Assembly: GCA_036186865.1 (NCBI GenBank)
Contig: AP025057.1
Coordinates: 21,033,659-21,097,658 of the forward strand
Reading direction: 5' to 3'
Origin: Eustoma russellianum
Lineage: Eukaryota; Streptophyta; Magnoliopsida; Gentianales; Gentianaceae
Length of the DNA stretch: 64,000 nucleotides
Part shown: in pieces, positions 46,660 through 59,919 of the stretch
Numbering within the stretch: the stretch's first letter is position 1
How the letters are laid out: every line of letters begins with the position of its first letter
Position numbers and translations under genes: made by a program
The notes under the pieces: model-generated
The model's database searches: none
What the model was told of the DNA's origin: nothing
Seen by the model: the letters and a program-made list of their open reading frames with translations, nothing else

Positions 46660-47040
46660 CATAATACAGTATTATGTACTTCAATCACCTGTTCCACCTT
46701 GTTGCCTTCCTCCGCCTCTTTCTTATATTCTTTAATGAGTTACGGAGAAAGGAAGGACATCACAATTTTGCTTGCCGAGGATTCGTCTTCATGCTCCTTT
46801 TTACTTTCTTTCTCCTTCTTAGAGGATTCGTCCTCATGCTCCTTTTTACTTTCTTTCTCCTTCTTAGATTCTTCACGGTCTTGTGAAAATGAAAGAAATC
46901 ACATGTTCATCCGCAGCATATTGAACCTGCATCTCTTTCTCCATCTTTATTTTTGCTCATTTTTTTGTCTCTCCCTATTACTCTGGAATACTGATAGCTC
47001 TTTCTTTGGTGGTTAACATGCTTCTCCTAAAATGATCAAG
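46660..47040 (-). pseudogene. Coding-like fragment of the unidentified gene, upstream part
   Basis: The minus strand reads open through two copies of the charged unit SKKEKESKKEHEDES, then KIVMSFLSP, a stop, and EYKKEAEEGNKVEQVIEVHN up to the G insertion. Further upstream a short open stretch (MSLFDELDHFRRSMLT) may be another exon. The Lys/Glu composition suggests a disordered or coiled-coil protein. I do not recognise it. Confidence 0.35.
46777..46866 (-). repeat. 45-bp tandem repeat, two in-frame copies
   Basis: Copies at 46777-46821 and 46822-46866 differ at one base. The unit is a multiple of three and encodes the same 15 residues twice in the open minus-strand frame. Confidence 0.9.
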
Positions 47041-47154
47041 TTCATCAAACAATGACATACTATGATTGATTTGGGCTTGGAATGCTCAGGGAAGCTTGCA
47101 AAGTTAGATTAAGATAGAGGAGTAGGAGGTGTATGAGGAGTGCATAGTTGTTAT

Positions 47155-48201
47155 TGTTGGAAATAATTCAAGTCGGACAAAGTTGACTTCTGCACAGTTT
47201 GTTTGTGAAATAAAACACTGACCGACCTGCCGAGCTCAGTTTAGGCTGGATTGATCTGCCAGGTCAAGAAAGTTCAGATAGCGCAATTGAGTTTGCGTTC
47301 TTAACAATCAACCGACTTGTAACCTGAGCACAATAGCACTTCACAACAGTAGTTCTGTGCTATAAGCTTTCCAGCCGAGCTGAACTGAAGTCAGATTGAT
47401 CATATCAGTCCAATCAGCACAATTGTATTTGCGTTCTGGACTGATGGCCAACCTGCCGACGTCAGCACCTCAGCACAACAGAGCAACAGTTATGCTTTCA
47501 GCCGCTTTAGCCGAGCTCAGCACACCAGCAGAGCTCAGCATGGCAGTGATATAGAACAACGAATGCTCTCAGCCAAACAGCAGAGCTTATCTCGGCAACA
47601 CTGTACAACGATAGTGCTGTGCTATCCTTCAATCAGCATAGCTCAGCACGACAATAATCTCAACAGCTCAGCTAAGTAGATATCCGAGGTGAGTCCAGGA
47701 CTCTGTCCTTAAGATGTATTACTTCGGTATATTGTGCCCAAATGGATGGAGCAATCGTCTCTCAGGGTACAACAGAAGTTAGTTCATACGAGCGACGCTG
47801 CAGTGTATGAGCTCAATGAGCTTTTAAGATGCCCTAAACTTCTTAGACTACTGAAAATGCAGTGTTAGATTGCAGGGAAGGAGGAACTTCGGATTATGAG
47901 TGAGTGACCACAGAGGTAAGCTGGACCACTATTTATAGAGAAATTCTAAAGTCAATCTGTTACAGTCAGTTGAACCACAGCCGTAGGATTAGATACGTGC
48001 TTGGTCTGAATCTTGGGATCAGATAACCGCACCAGCTTTGCCCTCAGCCATCAGATCGAATTAACTGTTCTATCTGAGCCGTCAATTATAACAAATTCAG
48101 GTCAGCTCAGCACGGTTAAAGCTCAACAACTTTTCAAAATTTAACCTTAATCTATCTTAACAACCTAGAAGTTTGAACTCAAACAAACTTCACCCCAACT
48201 G
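47155..48201 (-). repeat. LTR of copia remnant H, left copy
   Basis: It starts TGTTGGAAATAATTC, the same start as 62874. The two copies align over their length (about 1.05 and 1.12 kb) with clear divergence and indels. The right boundary is uncertain. Both are rich in GCCGAGCTCAGC and CAGCTCAGCA motifs. The orientation follows the pol fragments between them. Confidence 0.65.
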
Positions 48202-49479
48202 ATAAGATCCGACCCGCTGCTACAGGACCTGGCCTGTAGTCTACAGCACACAACTCGACCTGTAGTCTAGTATGCAATCTGTGTAGGATCTGCAAGGCAC
48301 CACTAGAGGGGGGTTGAATAGTGGGTGCGAAAAATGTGGTTTTTTAACCAAAAACCCAACTTCTGAAAACAGTTTTTGTTTTCCGGACCTGTTTTAAAAT
48401 GTTTTGAAAACTAGGTTATAGGTCTTCAAAAATTATGAAATTTGGAGAGATCTTAGTATCAGATGTTCTGAGTATCTCCTAAAAATTTCAGATTAAAATT
48501 CAACCTCTAACCCCTTTAAAAATCATTTATGGTCAGATTGCGCAAAATTTTACGATTTTTGAAATTCGTTTGCTATTTTTAAGATTGCGACGAAATGGAT
48601 GTAGAACGCTAGAAACTGAAAGTACTGTGCAGTAAAGTAAAGAACACAAGGAATTTTATACTGGTTCGGTTAAATCAACCTATTCCAGTCTTCGAGGACA
48701 CCTTCTGTAGCGCCCCGTCCGAAACCAGGATTCTGGCTCAGTGCACCCGCCATACTCTACTCCATAGAGTACAAGACGACGATACTATACATGTACATGT
48801 CGACAAGAATAATGAATCGATAAGCGGAAGCAACATAACATAAACAAATCTTCATCGACATGCACTGTACTACATCATAAACTGTACAATCATCATATAC
48901 AGAATACTGAAATCTTATATCATACGTCATAATCCGAAACTTAATGCCTTCGAAATAATCTCTCAGTATGCTCTTCGTTATCAATGATCTATCTAGCATG
49001 TCTTCAACGAGCCTGTATATTGATACCTGTTATCTGGAAAGTTATAAATGAGGCAAGTATGAGCGATAGCCAACGACTTTTAATCGCTCAGCAAGTAGTC
49101 TTACCAGATACGACATGTGGATCATACATGGGGAAATGGGGGAAACAAATCATAATAACCATACATTTTGAGTATAATAAGCACGTCTCTTTTCTAACAA
49201 GTAAAGTATCATATCATCTCAGTAAACTGCTGTAAACTGGAAGCAGGTAAGTAAAGAAGATTTCAAAGCATACATAACATAACAACATCTTATTCTACTT
49301 CATCCATAACATCATACTACATCCACACTTCACTTCTAATCCATAACTTATAACCTCTTTGCATATCTTACATGTACTACATCTTCATGCCTAACACTAC
49401 ATTGTCCACTGTAGTGCTGTCATATACTTAAAGAACTCTTAATCATAACCCTAAGGTGACATGATCATGACGTGATGCA

Positions 49480-49580
49480 TAAAACGTGACTTTTCATAAA
49501 ATGACTTTTCGTAAACATGACTTTTCATAAACATGACATGATTTTCATAACTTGCATAACATGACATTTTCATAACATGT
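49480..49580. repeat. Short array of CATGACTTTTCATAAA-like units
   Basis: About six imperfect units of 14-20 bp in direct order within solo LTR D. Confidence 0.6.
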
Positions 49581-51060
49581 AGACATGATATTTTAATCAT
49601 TGGCTATAGCACTTTTCATAAGAATAATAACACATGACATACCGATCAATTTCACATATAATACATGTACGACATAAACATCATAAACATATGTACATGT
49701 ACTAACGGTGACGCGTTATGACGGAGATCCCGTGTCCCAAACCCGGTGTTACACTCGGCCATATACGTAATCATATGCCCCTGACATCTATCACTCCGAT
49801 ACCGATGTCACGCCGGCGAACATAACATAGTCATAATCATGAACATAACATAACATATCGTGTGTCAACGAAATCGATCGTCTTGCGTTTATTATTCGCA
49901 TGCATATGGACTTTTAAAACATGAACTGTGACAACATAACTTGGCAAATCTTGTTTTCATGCAATGTGAGACTCGATCAAATGGGGTATCTTAGTCATAC
50001 TATCACTAGAAACATCACTTACTTACTTAAAGTCTACTTATCATAACTTAAGAAAATACCCTAACCATACTTTCTTAATATCTAATCTATACATGTATCT
50101 CATAATTCATAACTTAGGTGCATAGAACATATAATTCCTAATTACTATAATATACCATCTAGGCATTTCATAACTTATATCATAATTTACACATTATCAT
50201 TTATTACACATATGAATATAAATAATATGAAATAAAACCATTTATGTCATTAAAGTTTGTGTAGCCGTGTATATGCATTGATGTATATACAATTATATAC
50301 TTGTGTACATACTAAAGTTATCTTTCTCATAAAAAGGCATATATGACCGTTTATTACTTTTCTGTAAGTACATAATGTCTATATATTCATACTATCTACA
50401 TACGAACATTCGTTATACACCCTAAGTTAATTTCCTCATAACAAGATCTTTATAACCGTTTGTTACTTATATTTATTCTTGGAAATATAATCTCATACTT
50501 ATTACATATAGTGCATAATTTAGTCATATTTCTTATCTTAGTGTACGTAATATATTTATAAAAGTAGAAATTACAACATGTTAACGTACGTTTTTAATAC
50601 CCTTGTGAAATAAGAATATATAATGTGTAATACTAAAACATATGAATGTTAGCCTTGTTCGGTTAATTCAAACCAATTAGTAAAGTAAAGCAAATAATAT
50701 ACAAATAGATCCAAGTGATTACTGTAATGTGTAGCATTCTCAAGTTCTATAGTTAAATACATAAACCGTAAAAGTATATTGTACATTACAATTAATGTCA
50801 TAACTACAATTGTGCATAACACTTTTAAATATACCTAATACGAGATATCCAAAAAATATAATCTGTATGTCCGTGTATATATAATTGTATAATAAAATAT
50901 ATAAATTTGATTATACCTCATACATGTATACATAAAATATACTAAAGTGATTTTTATCTTTAAAGGCCTGATGGCCGAAATTATGAATAACATATTTTAT
51001 AATATCCATTTCAACTTAATATTGTCTCTTATTTATACATATACATATACATATACATAC

Positions 51061-51072
<12 letters not shown>

Positions 51073-51119
<47 letters not shown>
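51073..51119. repeat. (AT)n microsatellite in solo LTR D
   Basis: A pure AT run of 47 bp preceded by ATAC/CATA units. Confidence 0.95.
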
Positions 51120-51120
<1 letters not shown>

Positions 51121-53861
51121 TTAACAAGTATACTGTTTATCCCTCAAAAAATAAGCATCATAGCCGTTTTTGTGCAAGTATGGCACATAATTACTGAAAA
51201 TCATTTTTATATAAACAATGGCCGTATATGTATATGTATCAACATATATGTACAATGTTCTCTACATTATACATATAAATGTTCAATATAGTTAAGAAGA
51301 CTAATTTTATTTTAAAAACTCTCTTAGGGCCGTGTGGCCACATATATGTATATCCCAATATTTTTCTATTATACCATTTATAACATAACATCAAAACATA
51401 TATTTTACATAGTCTTGATACAAAAACCTTGAACATGTATCATGGATGATCCAACTTAATACAAACATATATACTTAGATCTGCCATGTAGGATCTAGGA
51501 AGAATACTTGCCTTGATTTACTTTCTTACTCTTAAATGGTGATTTCTTCACTTGGGTTTGAAGAACACACTTCTCCTTCTTCTCCTTGATGTATACGGTT
51601 TTGGATGCCCAAAAAGGAGAGTTAGTGTACAACTTATAAAACTAATTATATGGAAGAATCAAACTTAAACTTTATAAAATTCTTACCTTACTTGCTTTTG
51701 ATTTTACAATCTACAACCTTCTTGAATCTTTTTTAGTTGATGGAGTGTTGTTTAAAACTTGATGTAGGAGTTGTTATGTGGGTTGAGTTGAAAAGAAAAC
51801 CCTCTTCTTGTTTGAAGAATGCATAGCCGAGATTTAGAGAGGAGAAGGAGGGTTGTTTGGTTGATTAATGAAGAGGGGAGGTGGAAGGAGATGGCTTGTG
51901 TATAATAATGGAGAGTAGTGTACTCTCCCCCTTGAATTTTTGGGTGAGTGAAGAAGAGAGAGGGAGGTGAAGAATAATTGAAATAGTGTAAAGAAAGTGA
52001 AAGGATGAGGGAAGTGAGATGAATGATGTAAAAAAATAATTTTTGTCTTCCTTTTCTTGGTGTATGGACGAAAGTAGGAAGGGATCGGGAGGGGAATATT
52101 GTGTGAAAAGATAAAGGGAAAGATTAAATAATGGTGGTGGGGTTTGAGTGGTGTAAGAGAGTATGGTATAAACTAATATTGATGATAAAGTGTGTAAGAA
52201 TAAATAAGTTTGGCATGTGAGATAGGGGGCGTTGGATTAGGTGTGGTGGGATGGGAGATTTTTGTCTTTTATTGACATGTGGGATAAAGTGGAAGAAAAC
52301 ATGATACTAGTGTGTATTGTAGTTACCGTATCGGGTATTTTTATTTGGTTTGATTTATATCCACCAATTTATGTTTCTATCGACTAAGTTATTTAATTAC
52401 ATTGTATGTCTGATACATTCATTAGTTAGTCCCATCCAGTATCATTATATCCGTTAACGTATCTTTCAGTTATTTTTCCGAGTGTTTCTAACTCTGATAT
52501 TTAATATCGATGTCTCTATTAATTCTAAATAAAAATTTAAATTCCATCGAAAATCTTATTGACATCGCATTCACGTTCTATTTTCCATCATTTTATTTAA
52601 TTTCCACTAGCCCCAATCTCGGGTCGTAACACCTTCCTCGGTTATCCCTAAACAAAATTAACACCTTACCACAAGGGTTGCTAGAGTTACACACCAACTC
52701 CAACCCTTTACACACAATACAATCAATCACACCGATCACGAACACCACCACCGAACGGATGAAGGTTTGATCACACCTTGATCAATCTTTTTACAACAAT
52801 TTGAACGTGTATGATGGTATAATAAAAGCCTATTCAATATATTGAATATAAGAACAATAGACTTGAGAGAAGAAGAAGAAGAAGAAAGAAATGTAGAAGA
52901 AGAGAGTCGAAGACACTTTTTGCACTTGTGAGATTATGAGAGTTGTCTTGCATTTGTGTGACTCTCTTCTCTTCTTTTTATCTAGTCTTGGCCGCCCCCT
53001 CTAGGGATTTTCTTCACCTTGAGAATTCTCTTTTAAGTCCTTGGAAGAATGCCTTGTATAGATGTGACACCATCTTGCTTACTTGGCATAACTTGATTGG
53101 ATGAATGTCTTGGCTTTGCTTACTTGGCACTCCTTGATTAGATGAGTCTTGTCATCATTTAGTGGCTGTAAAAATCTGAGAATAAAATGAAAAACATGTG
53201 TCAAAATAGTAGTAAAAACATTTACAAATAGCATACAATCAATCCCTACTAATTTGGAAAGTAAATTAGTCTCCATTAAGCCATAGAAAACGCCACTCAT
53301 TGTCTTACATGCTGAAATTTTCAGCATGTGCGAAATCATCTCAAGACTTTGAAATATTACTATATTACTACACATTAATCCCTTGAATATTGAGAAGCTA
53401 ATTGATCCACATTAAGACAAAAATTCGGCCACCATTAATTTACACATGCTGAATTTTCAGCGTGTGTTATATTTGTAACAAAGTTTGAAATATTACCTTG
53501 TGTAGCTTCTTCCATTATGTCACTAACCTTATGTGGCTTATTATCCACCAATTGAGATACCGACTAAGCTCCACATAAGCTCCACCAAGGATGAGTAGGC
53601 ATGTATATGCATCTTGAACATGTGCTGAATTTATTTTTGTAAACTTTGTAAAATAGTTCACAATAATTATACACATATGGTATATTCCAATCAGCCCTAA
53701 TTTGAATATTCTAGAACACTTTAGTATGTATTGAATATGTAAAAAGTGTCTAGATACATGTTACTTGTCATGCCAAAAAGTTCCATGTGTTGTGTTTGTA
53801 GAAAACCGAATTTTCGACTTTTGTAGATTACGCGATTTTTCTCCGATTAAATTCAAACTGT

Positions 53862-53862
<1 letters not shown>

Positions 53863-53930
<68 letters not shown>
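53863..53930. repeat. (CA)n(TA)n microsatellite in LTR of C
   Basis: About 19 CA units then 15 TA units. The equivalent place in other family LTRs holds only a short ATATAT stretch. Confidence 0.95.
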
Positions 53931-53932
<2 letters not shown>

Positions 53933-54402
53933 GCCACATATAATATACATAAAATAACTTTAGTATTCAGCTCTAATGGCTGATTAAAGGTGGCGTCCAC
54001 AGGTGCTTAAAATGTGAATTTGGAATCTCCACAATTTGGTCTTAATTGGTGGTGATTTGTGTGTGTCAACATGGAATGATTTTATGACTGAGTGTACCAT
54101 GCTATCCACAAAATTTGTAGTCATTTTTAAAGTGTAGGGGCTGACCATCTATATATGGCAAGTACGTGACACGTTGACGAAGTTTCGGTAATCACCTGAT
54201 ACGATAATTTTTTATTTATAACCTTGTAACGTGTCGTAATAATTTTATCATCACCATGACTTATATCATGTGATATAAGACCTGAATATACTCATAAATA
54301 TGAGGTAAGTATAGTGGTGTGGCGTTGACGTACGTTTGTAATATATTCAACGTGTCGGCAGTATGTCGAAATATATGTGTATTGTGCCTTTTTAAAAAAA
54401 TC

Positions 54403-54405
<3 letters not shown>

Positions 54406-54464
<59 letters not shown>
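54406..54464. repeat. (AT)n microsatellite in LTR of C
   Basis: An AT run of 59 bp where LTRs A and B have about 12 bp. Confidence 0.95.
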
Positions 54465-54467
<3 letters not shown>

Positions 54468-54823
54468 GTGTGAATAGATGTAGAAGGAGACTTTCCATTT
54501 CCTTGTTTGTTGTCGTCGTGCCTTCCCCAAATATATCTCCATTTAATGAACTACTTAGTACATTTAACTAAGTACTTCAGTTAATGAACTAGTTTAGTTC
54601 ATTAATGATGGCACCTGAAAAAAGTTCAAACATAATAAATGTTTGCCATTTGATGTAAGCTTTAAAGCTTCATGACCTGTTAGTACGGCAACATTATATA
54701 TAAAGTATACAAGGCAAGTTTGTTGCAAAAACGTGTCAAGTAATAAATTGTGTCATGCATTTCTTAAACACGCATTATTTAAATTATGCATTTTGTGAAT
54801 CACTCAAACTCTTTTTCTCAACA

Positions 54824-54836
54824 ATCTCCCCCTTTT
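54824..54836 (-). other. Polypurine tract of element C
   Basis: AAAAGGGGGAGAT on the minus strand, directly against the LTR, identical to the tracts of A and B. Confidence 0.85.
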
Positions 54837-55096
54837 GAGATTTACAAAATAACCTTAGTTCATGATTTAAATTTAACCGCCCCCCTCCAATCGTGCACAC
54901 ATTCAAATTTTGAATTTTGCATTCTCTCTCCCTTGATTGTTTTTGCAATTAATCACTCTCGCTCACCCTTAAATCATGCACTTTCTCTCCCCCTTTATTT
55001 TGTAAATAAAATCTAAAGTACATGTAACAAAGAAATATCAATTAGTATATCAACAAAAATCATGCATTTCAAGTGCGTTCTTAAGGGTTTATTTAT

Positions 55097-57034
55097 TCAA
55101 CCCTTTGCATATGTCCCTTTTGGTATCCAAATTTGGGTGACCTTTCTAGGTCTTTCAAAAGGTGAAAAAGGGGATGAAGACGCAACATAATAGACGTTAT
55201 GTGGGTATGTCTTTGGCCTTTGGCCGAGAATCCCATCATGCACATAGTATGGTCTTTGTTTTTCATATGTTCTTATGTTGGTGTGCATGGAGTGTGATCT
55301 AGATGCATTTGTGATAAAAGAATGCCATGTATGCATTAATGGTTTTTTTATAATTGTATGGCACAAAATTATATCTCGTACGATGTGAAGATGAAGCACG
55401 ATGAGATGATATAAGGGGATCTAGGCGTCTTCTTAGGCGCCACATATGTCTTAGACACATCTATTTTCTTAGACGGAATGAATTTTTGTTGATTTGTTTA
55501 GTGTCTCATCTTTCTCAACATATCCTAATCTGGTTTTGTCATTATCATGCTTTTGTGAAGAAATGATGCGATCTAGCATGTTTGTACCTATGTCAAATTG
55601 TTTCACCATTTTTTCTAGATCTATATTCCTTGATTTCAAATTTGAAATCTCGGATTTCATTTCATTATTTTGTGTTGTTAATTATGAGATCTCTAATTTT
55701 AATGCATTGATGGTGCAAGACGACTCTTCTTTTGAATCGTTTAATTGAGATACAAGATTTGTATTAGAGGATTCTAACAATTTCTTGTCTTCAATTAAGC
55801 GTTTCTTTTCTTTTGCAAGAGTCTTAGCAAACTTATGTAATTTAAGATATTCAACATACAAATCATCATAAGAAGCTTCAAAATCAGAATCAGAGTCAGA
55901 AGATACCTCATTTGATGCCTTAGATGTAAAGCATACTTGTGCCGTTTGTTTTTTGGTATCATCAGTCTCATAGTCAGATGAATCACTCCAAGTAGAGGCT
56001 TTGAAGGCTCTTATCCTTTGTTTAGGTCCTGAGACGAGTCTAGTTTTTGTCCGATCCTTGTCATGGTTTTTGTTCGTTTGTTTGTCCTTGTTCAGGCAAT
56101 CATATGACAAGTGTCCAACTCTCCCACATTCATAGCACTTTATGTCTTCATTATTTTTATTTCTATGGTTCTTAGATGAAGTACGCTTATATTTGTTTTT
56201 AATCGATTTTCTCATGATCTTTCTTAATCTTTTAGCCATCGTGATTAGATCTTCATCATCGGAATCTGTGTCACTATCATCTATGCGATCATAAGAGGTA
56301 GAGACGTATTCATTTGATTTAAACGCAATAGCCTTATCATGTTTAGAACTAGATTCAGAATTTCTTAAAGTGAGTTTGTTTTCATATACTTTTTATGATC
56401 CGATCAATTCCTCCATTTTTATCGATTTAGTATCCTTACTTTCTTCGATTGCAGTGACTTTTGAATCCCATTCGGATGAGAGACTCCTTAACACCTTTTG
56501 AATCTTTTCCTGTGTAGAGAAATTTTTGCCAAGAGACTCAAGAGAATTATAGATGTTAGTCAATCGTAAATCCTTATCAACAATAGATTCATTTGCAAAT
56601 AATTTAAAAGACTCAAGTGTGGACATAAGCATATTAATCTTAGACTCCTTTACTTGGCTAGTCCCTCCATGTTTCATCTCAAGAATTCTCCACATAAACT
56701 GGGCACTAGAGCAATTAGATACGTAACTAGATCCACTTTTGCTTAGCCCGTTTAAAAGTAATTGCATGGCTCTAGCATTCATACTTAGTCTCTTTTTGTC
56801 ATCACTAGTATATTCTTGTTTTGTTTTTATAACCTCTAGTGTGACACCATCAACAATAGATAACTTAGAAGGGATAAAAGGACCATTTTCTATAATGGAC
56901 CATAGGTCTATATCAATTGCCATAAAGAAAAGTTCCATTCTAAGTTTCCATTGAATAAAAGACTTACCATCGAAAAGAGGAGGCCTTACGGTTGACATTC
57001 CTTCTTGCTCGGTTTTGTAACTAATGGTTGCCAT
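55097..57034 (-). pseudogene. Element C gag, nearly complete
   Basis: I take the ATG at 57034 as the start (matching residues TISYKTEQEG in family order). Domains: N-terminal gag (RPPLFDGKSFIQWK), UBN2-type capsid to about 56400, a complete zinc knuckle CYECGRVGHLSYDC near 56140-56095, an acidic linker (SSDSDSDFEASYDD), a coiled coil (LAKEKKRLIEDKKLLESSN) and a basic tail ending near 55097. Lesions are a TTA-to-TAA stop near 56391, another stop near 55680 and a frameshift near 55465. This is far fewer than in most other coding remnants here. With no pol downstream, gag is the element's only product; it could have packaged its own RNA while borrowing enzymes. Confidence 0.85.
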
Positions 57035-57077
57035 CTCACTAAGATCGTTGGATCTCCTTGTTGTGAGTGTGCGTGCA

Positions 57078-57088
57078 CTCTGATACCA
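57078..57088 (-). other. Primer-binding site of element C
   Basis: TGGTATCAGAG on the minus strand, two bases from the 5' LTR. Confidence 0.85.
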
Positions 57089-57090
57089 CT

Positions 57091-59919
57091 TGTAGGACCT
57101 GTAAAGCACCACTAGAAGGGGAGTTGAATAGCGGGTGCAGAAAATTTTGTTTTTAAAATATTTTGATCCAAAAACCCAACTTCTGAAAACAGTTTCTGTT
57201 TTCAGAACCTGATTTGAAATGTTTGAAAGACTAGTTTATAGATCTTCAAAATTCTGAAATTTGGAAATTTTTTACTCTCAGTGTTCTAAGTATCCCCTAA
57301 AAATTTTAGATTAAAATTCAATCTCTAACCCTTTAAAAAATCGTTTGTGGTCAGATTGCGCAAATCTGCCAGAAACAGTAGTCTGACTTGAAAAACTTAT
57401 TCCGATTAATCCGTAACTCCAAATGGTCTGAAAATTTAATGACAAACCCCTTAATATATTTATTTTAGTAGGTTGAAATAGTTTTGAAAAATCCTTTGGG
57501 AAGTATGTCAAAGACGTTGATGTTCTCAACCTTTGCAAATATGAAAACCAGATTGCACTAGTCTTAGAACTATTAACGTTTGATTGACTTATACTTGTCC
57601 AAATGAGTTGAAACTTGCTCTAAATGAAACTTAAGAGGTGCGGCTATGTTTTTGTAAAATTTTTTAATTTTTGAAATTTGTTTGCTATTTTTAAGATTGT
57701 GACGAAATGGATGCAGAATGCTAGAAACTGAAAGTATTGTGTAGTAAAGTAAAGAACACAAGGAATTTTATACTGGTTCGGTTAAATCAATCTATTCCAG
57801 TCTTCGAGGACACCTTCCTCAGTTATCACTAAACAAAATTAACACCTTACCATAAGGGTTGCTGAAGTTACACACCAACTCCAACCCTTTATACACAATA
57901 CAATCAATCACACCGTTCACGAACACCACCATCGAACGGATGAAGGTTTGATCATACCTTGATCAATCCTTTTACAACAATTTGAACGTGTATGGTGGTC
58001 TAATAAAATCCTATCCAATATATTGAATATAAAAACAATAGGATTGAAAGAAGAAGAAGAAGAAAGAAATGTAGAAGAAGAGAGTCGAAGACACTTTTTG
58101 CACTTGTGAGATTAGGAGAGTTGTCTTGCATTTGTGTGGCTCTCTTCTCTTCTTTTTATCTAGTCTTGGCCGCCCCCTCTAGGGCTTTTATTTACCTTGA
58201 GAATTCTCTTTTAAGTCCCTGGAAGAATGCCTTGTATAGATATGACACCATCTTGCTTACTAGACGCAACTTGATTGGATGAATGTCTTGACTTTGCTTA
58301 CTTGGCACTCCTTGATTAGATGAGTCTTGTCATCATTTAGTGACTGTAAAAATATGAGAATAAAATGAAAAACATGTGCCAAAATAGTAGTAAAAACATT
58401 TCCAAATAGCATACAATCAATCCCTACTAATTTGGAAAGTAAATTAGTCTCCATTAAGCCATAGAAAACGCCACTCATTGTCTTACATGCTGAAAGTAAA
58501 TTAGTCTCCATTAAGCCATAGAAAATGCCACTCATTGTCTTACATGCTGAAATTTTCAGCATGTGCTAAATCATCTCAAGACTTTGAAATATTACTATAT
58601 TACTACACATTAATCCCTTGAATATTGATAAGCAAATTGATACACATTAAGACCAAAATTCGGCCACCATTAATTTACACATGCTGAATTTTCATCATGT
58701 GTTACATTTGTAACAAAGTTTGAAATATTACCTTGTGTAGCTTCCTCCATTATGTAACTAACCTTGTGTGGCTTATTCTCCACCAATTGAGATGCCAACT
58801 AAGCTCCACATAAGCTCCACCAAGGCTGAGTAGGCGTGTATATGCATCTTGAACTTGTGCTGAATTTAATTAGCCCTAATTTGAATATTCTAGAACACTT
58901 TAGTATGTATTGAATATGTAAAAAGCGTCTAGATACATGTTACATGTCATGCCAAAAAACGTTCCATGTGTTGTGTTCATAGAAAACCGCATTTTGACTT
59001 TTGTCGATTACGCGATTTTTCTCCGATTAAATTCAAACTTTGTGCACATGTTATATATATATATACATATATATATATATTATGTCACACATAATATACA
59101 TAAAATAACTTTAATATTCAGCTCTAATGGCTGATTAAAGTTGGCGCCCACATGTGCTCTCCACAATTTGGCCTTAATTGGGGGTGATTTGTGTGTGCCA
59201 AGATGGAATGATTTTATGGCTGAGTGTACCATGTTAGCCACGAAATATGTGGCCATCTTTAAAATGTAGGGACTGGCCATCTATATATGGCAAGTATGTG
59301 ACACGTTGGCGAAGTTTTGGTAGTCACCCGATACAACAATATTTTGTTTATAACCTTGTAATATGTCGTAATAATTTTGTCATTACCATGACTTATGTCA
59401 TAAGATATAAAACCTGAATATACTCATAAATATGAGGTAAGTATAGTGGTATGACATTGACGTACGTTTGTAATATATGCAACGTGTTAATAGTACGTCG
59501 GAATATATGTGTATTGTGCTTTTTTTTTTAAAATATGAATATATATATATAATATATAAAAACGTGTGAATAGATGTAGAAGGAGACTTTCCATTTCCAT
59601 GTTTGTTGCCACCATGCACTCTCCAAATATATCTACATTTAATGAACTAGTTAGTTCATTTAACTAAGTACTTCACTTAATGAACTAGTTTAGTTCATTA
59701 ATGGTGGCACCTGAAAATAGTTCCACCACAACAAATGTTTGTCATTTGATGTAAGCTTTAAAGCTTCATGGCTTGTTAGTACGGCAACATTATATATAAA
59801 GTATATAACGCAAGTTTGTCACAAAAACGTGTCAAGTAATAAATTGTGTCAAGTATTTCTTAAACACGAGTTATTTAAATTTTGCATTTTGTGAATCACT
59901 TAAATTCTTTTTCTCAACA
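57091..59919 (-). repeat. 5' LTR of element C
   Basis: The LTR is 2829 bp, TGTAGGACCTG to CTCAACA. It has a 57-bp tandem duplication (58441-58554) and lacks a short block near 58865 present in its partner. Palindrome copies lie at about 58544 and 58676, and the compound hairpin at 59638-59702. Confidence 0.85.
58441..58554. repeat. 57-bp tandem duplication in LTR
   Basis: Copies at 58441-58497 and 58498-58554 differ at one base. The partner LTR near 53270 has a single copy, so it arose after insertion or on one template. Confidence 0.9.

Larger units (their letters stand above)
48706..52631 (-). mobile_element. Solo LTR D (3.9 kb), related to element E termini
   Basis: The ends are TGTAGCGCCCCGTCC and GGGTCGTAACA, with perfect CCTTC duplications at 48701-48705 and 52632-52636. 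No second LTR, primer site or coding region is present. The first bases match the LTR edge of element E, suggesting the same broad gypsy-like family. Inside are a CATGACTTTTCATAAA-type array (49480-49580) and a TA run (51073-51119). Confidence 0.8.
48282..54823 (-). repeat. 3' LTR of element C, split by solo LTR D
   Basis: It starts TGTAGGATCTGC and ends CTCAACA. It lacks roughly 280 bp near 48545 that other LTRs of the family have. Palindrome copies lie near 53307 and 53443, and the compound hairpin at 54542-54606. It carries (CA)n(TA)n at 53863-53930 and (AT)n at 54406-54464. Confidence 0.85.
48282..59919 (-). mobile_element. Element C: gag-only SIRE-like retrotransposon
   Basis: The 3' LTR is 48282-54823 (2.6 kb once solo LTR D is removed), followed by the polypurine tract, gag, primer-binding site and 5' LTR 57091-59919. 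The interior is only 2.27 kb and contains gag but no protease, integrase, RT or RNase H. The gag end is fused to the 3' non-coding leader at the same place as in copy B. It would need enzymes from a relative such as element A. The left flank ATCTG and right flank GTTCT do not match, so its borders may have been reshaped by recombination or deletion. Confidence 0.85.

Noticed and set aside
48706..52631. DNA transposon with 5-bp duplications
   Set aside because: TG..CA ends and the edge shared with the LTRs of element E make a solo LTR the simpler reading; no transposase-like frame was seen.
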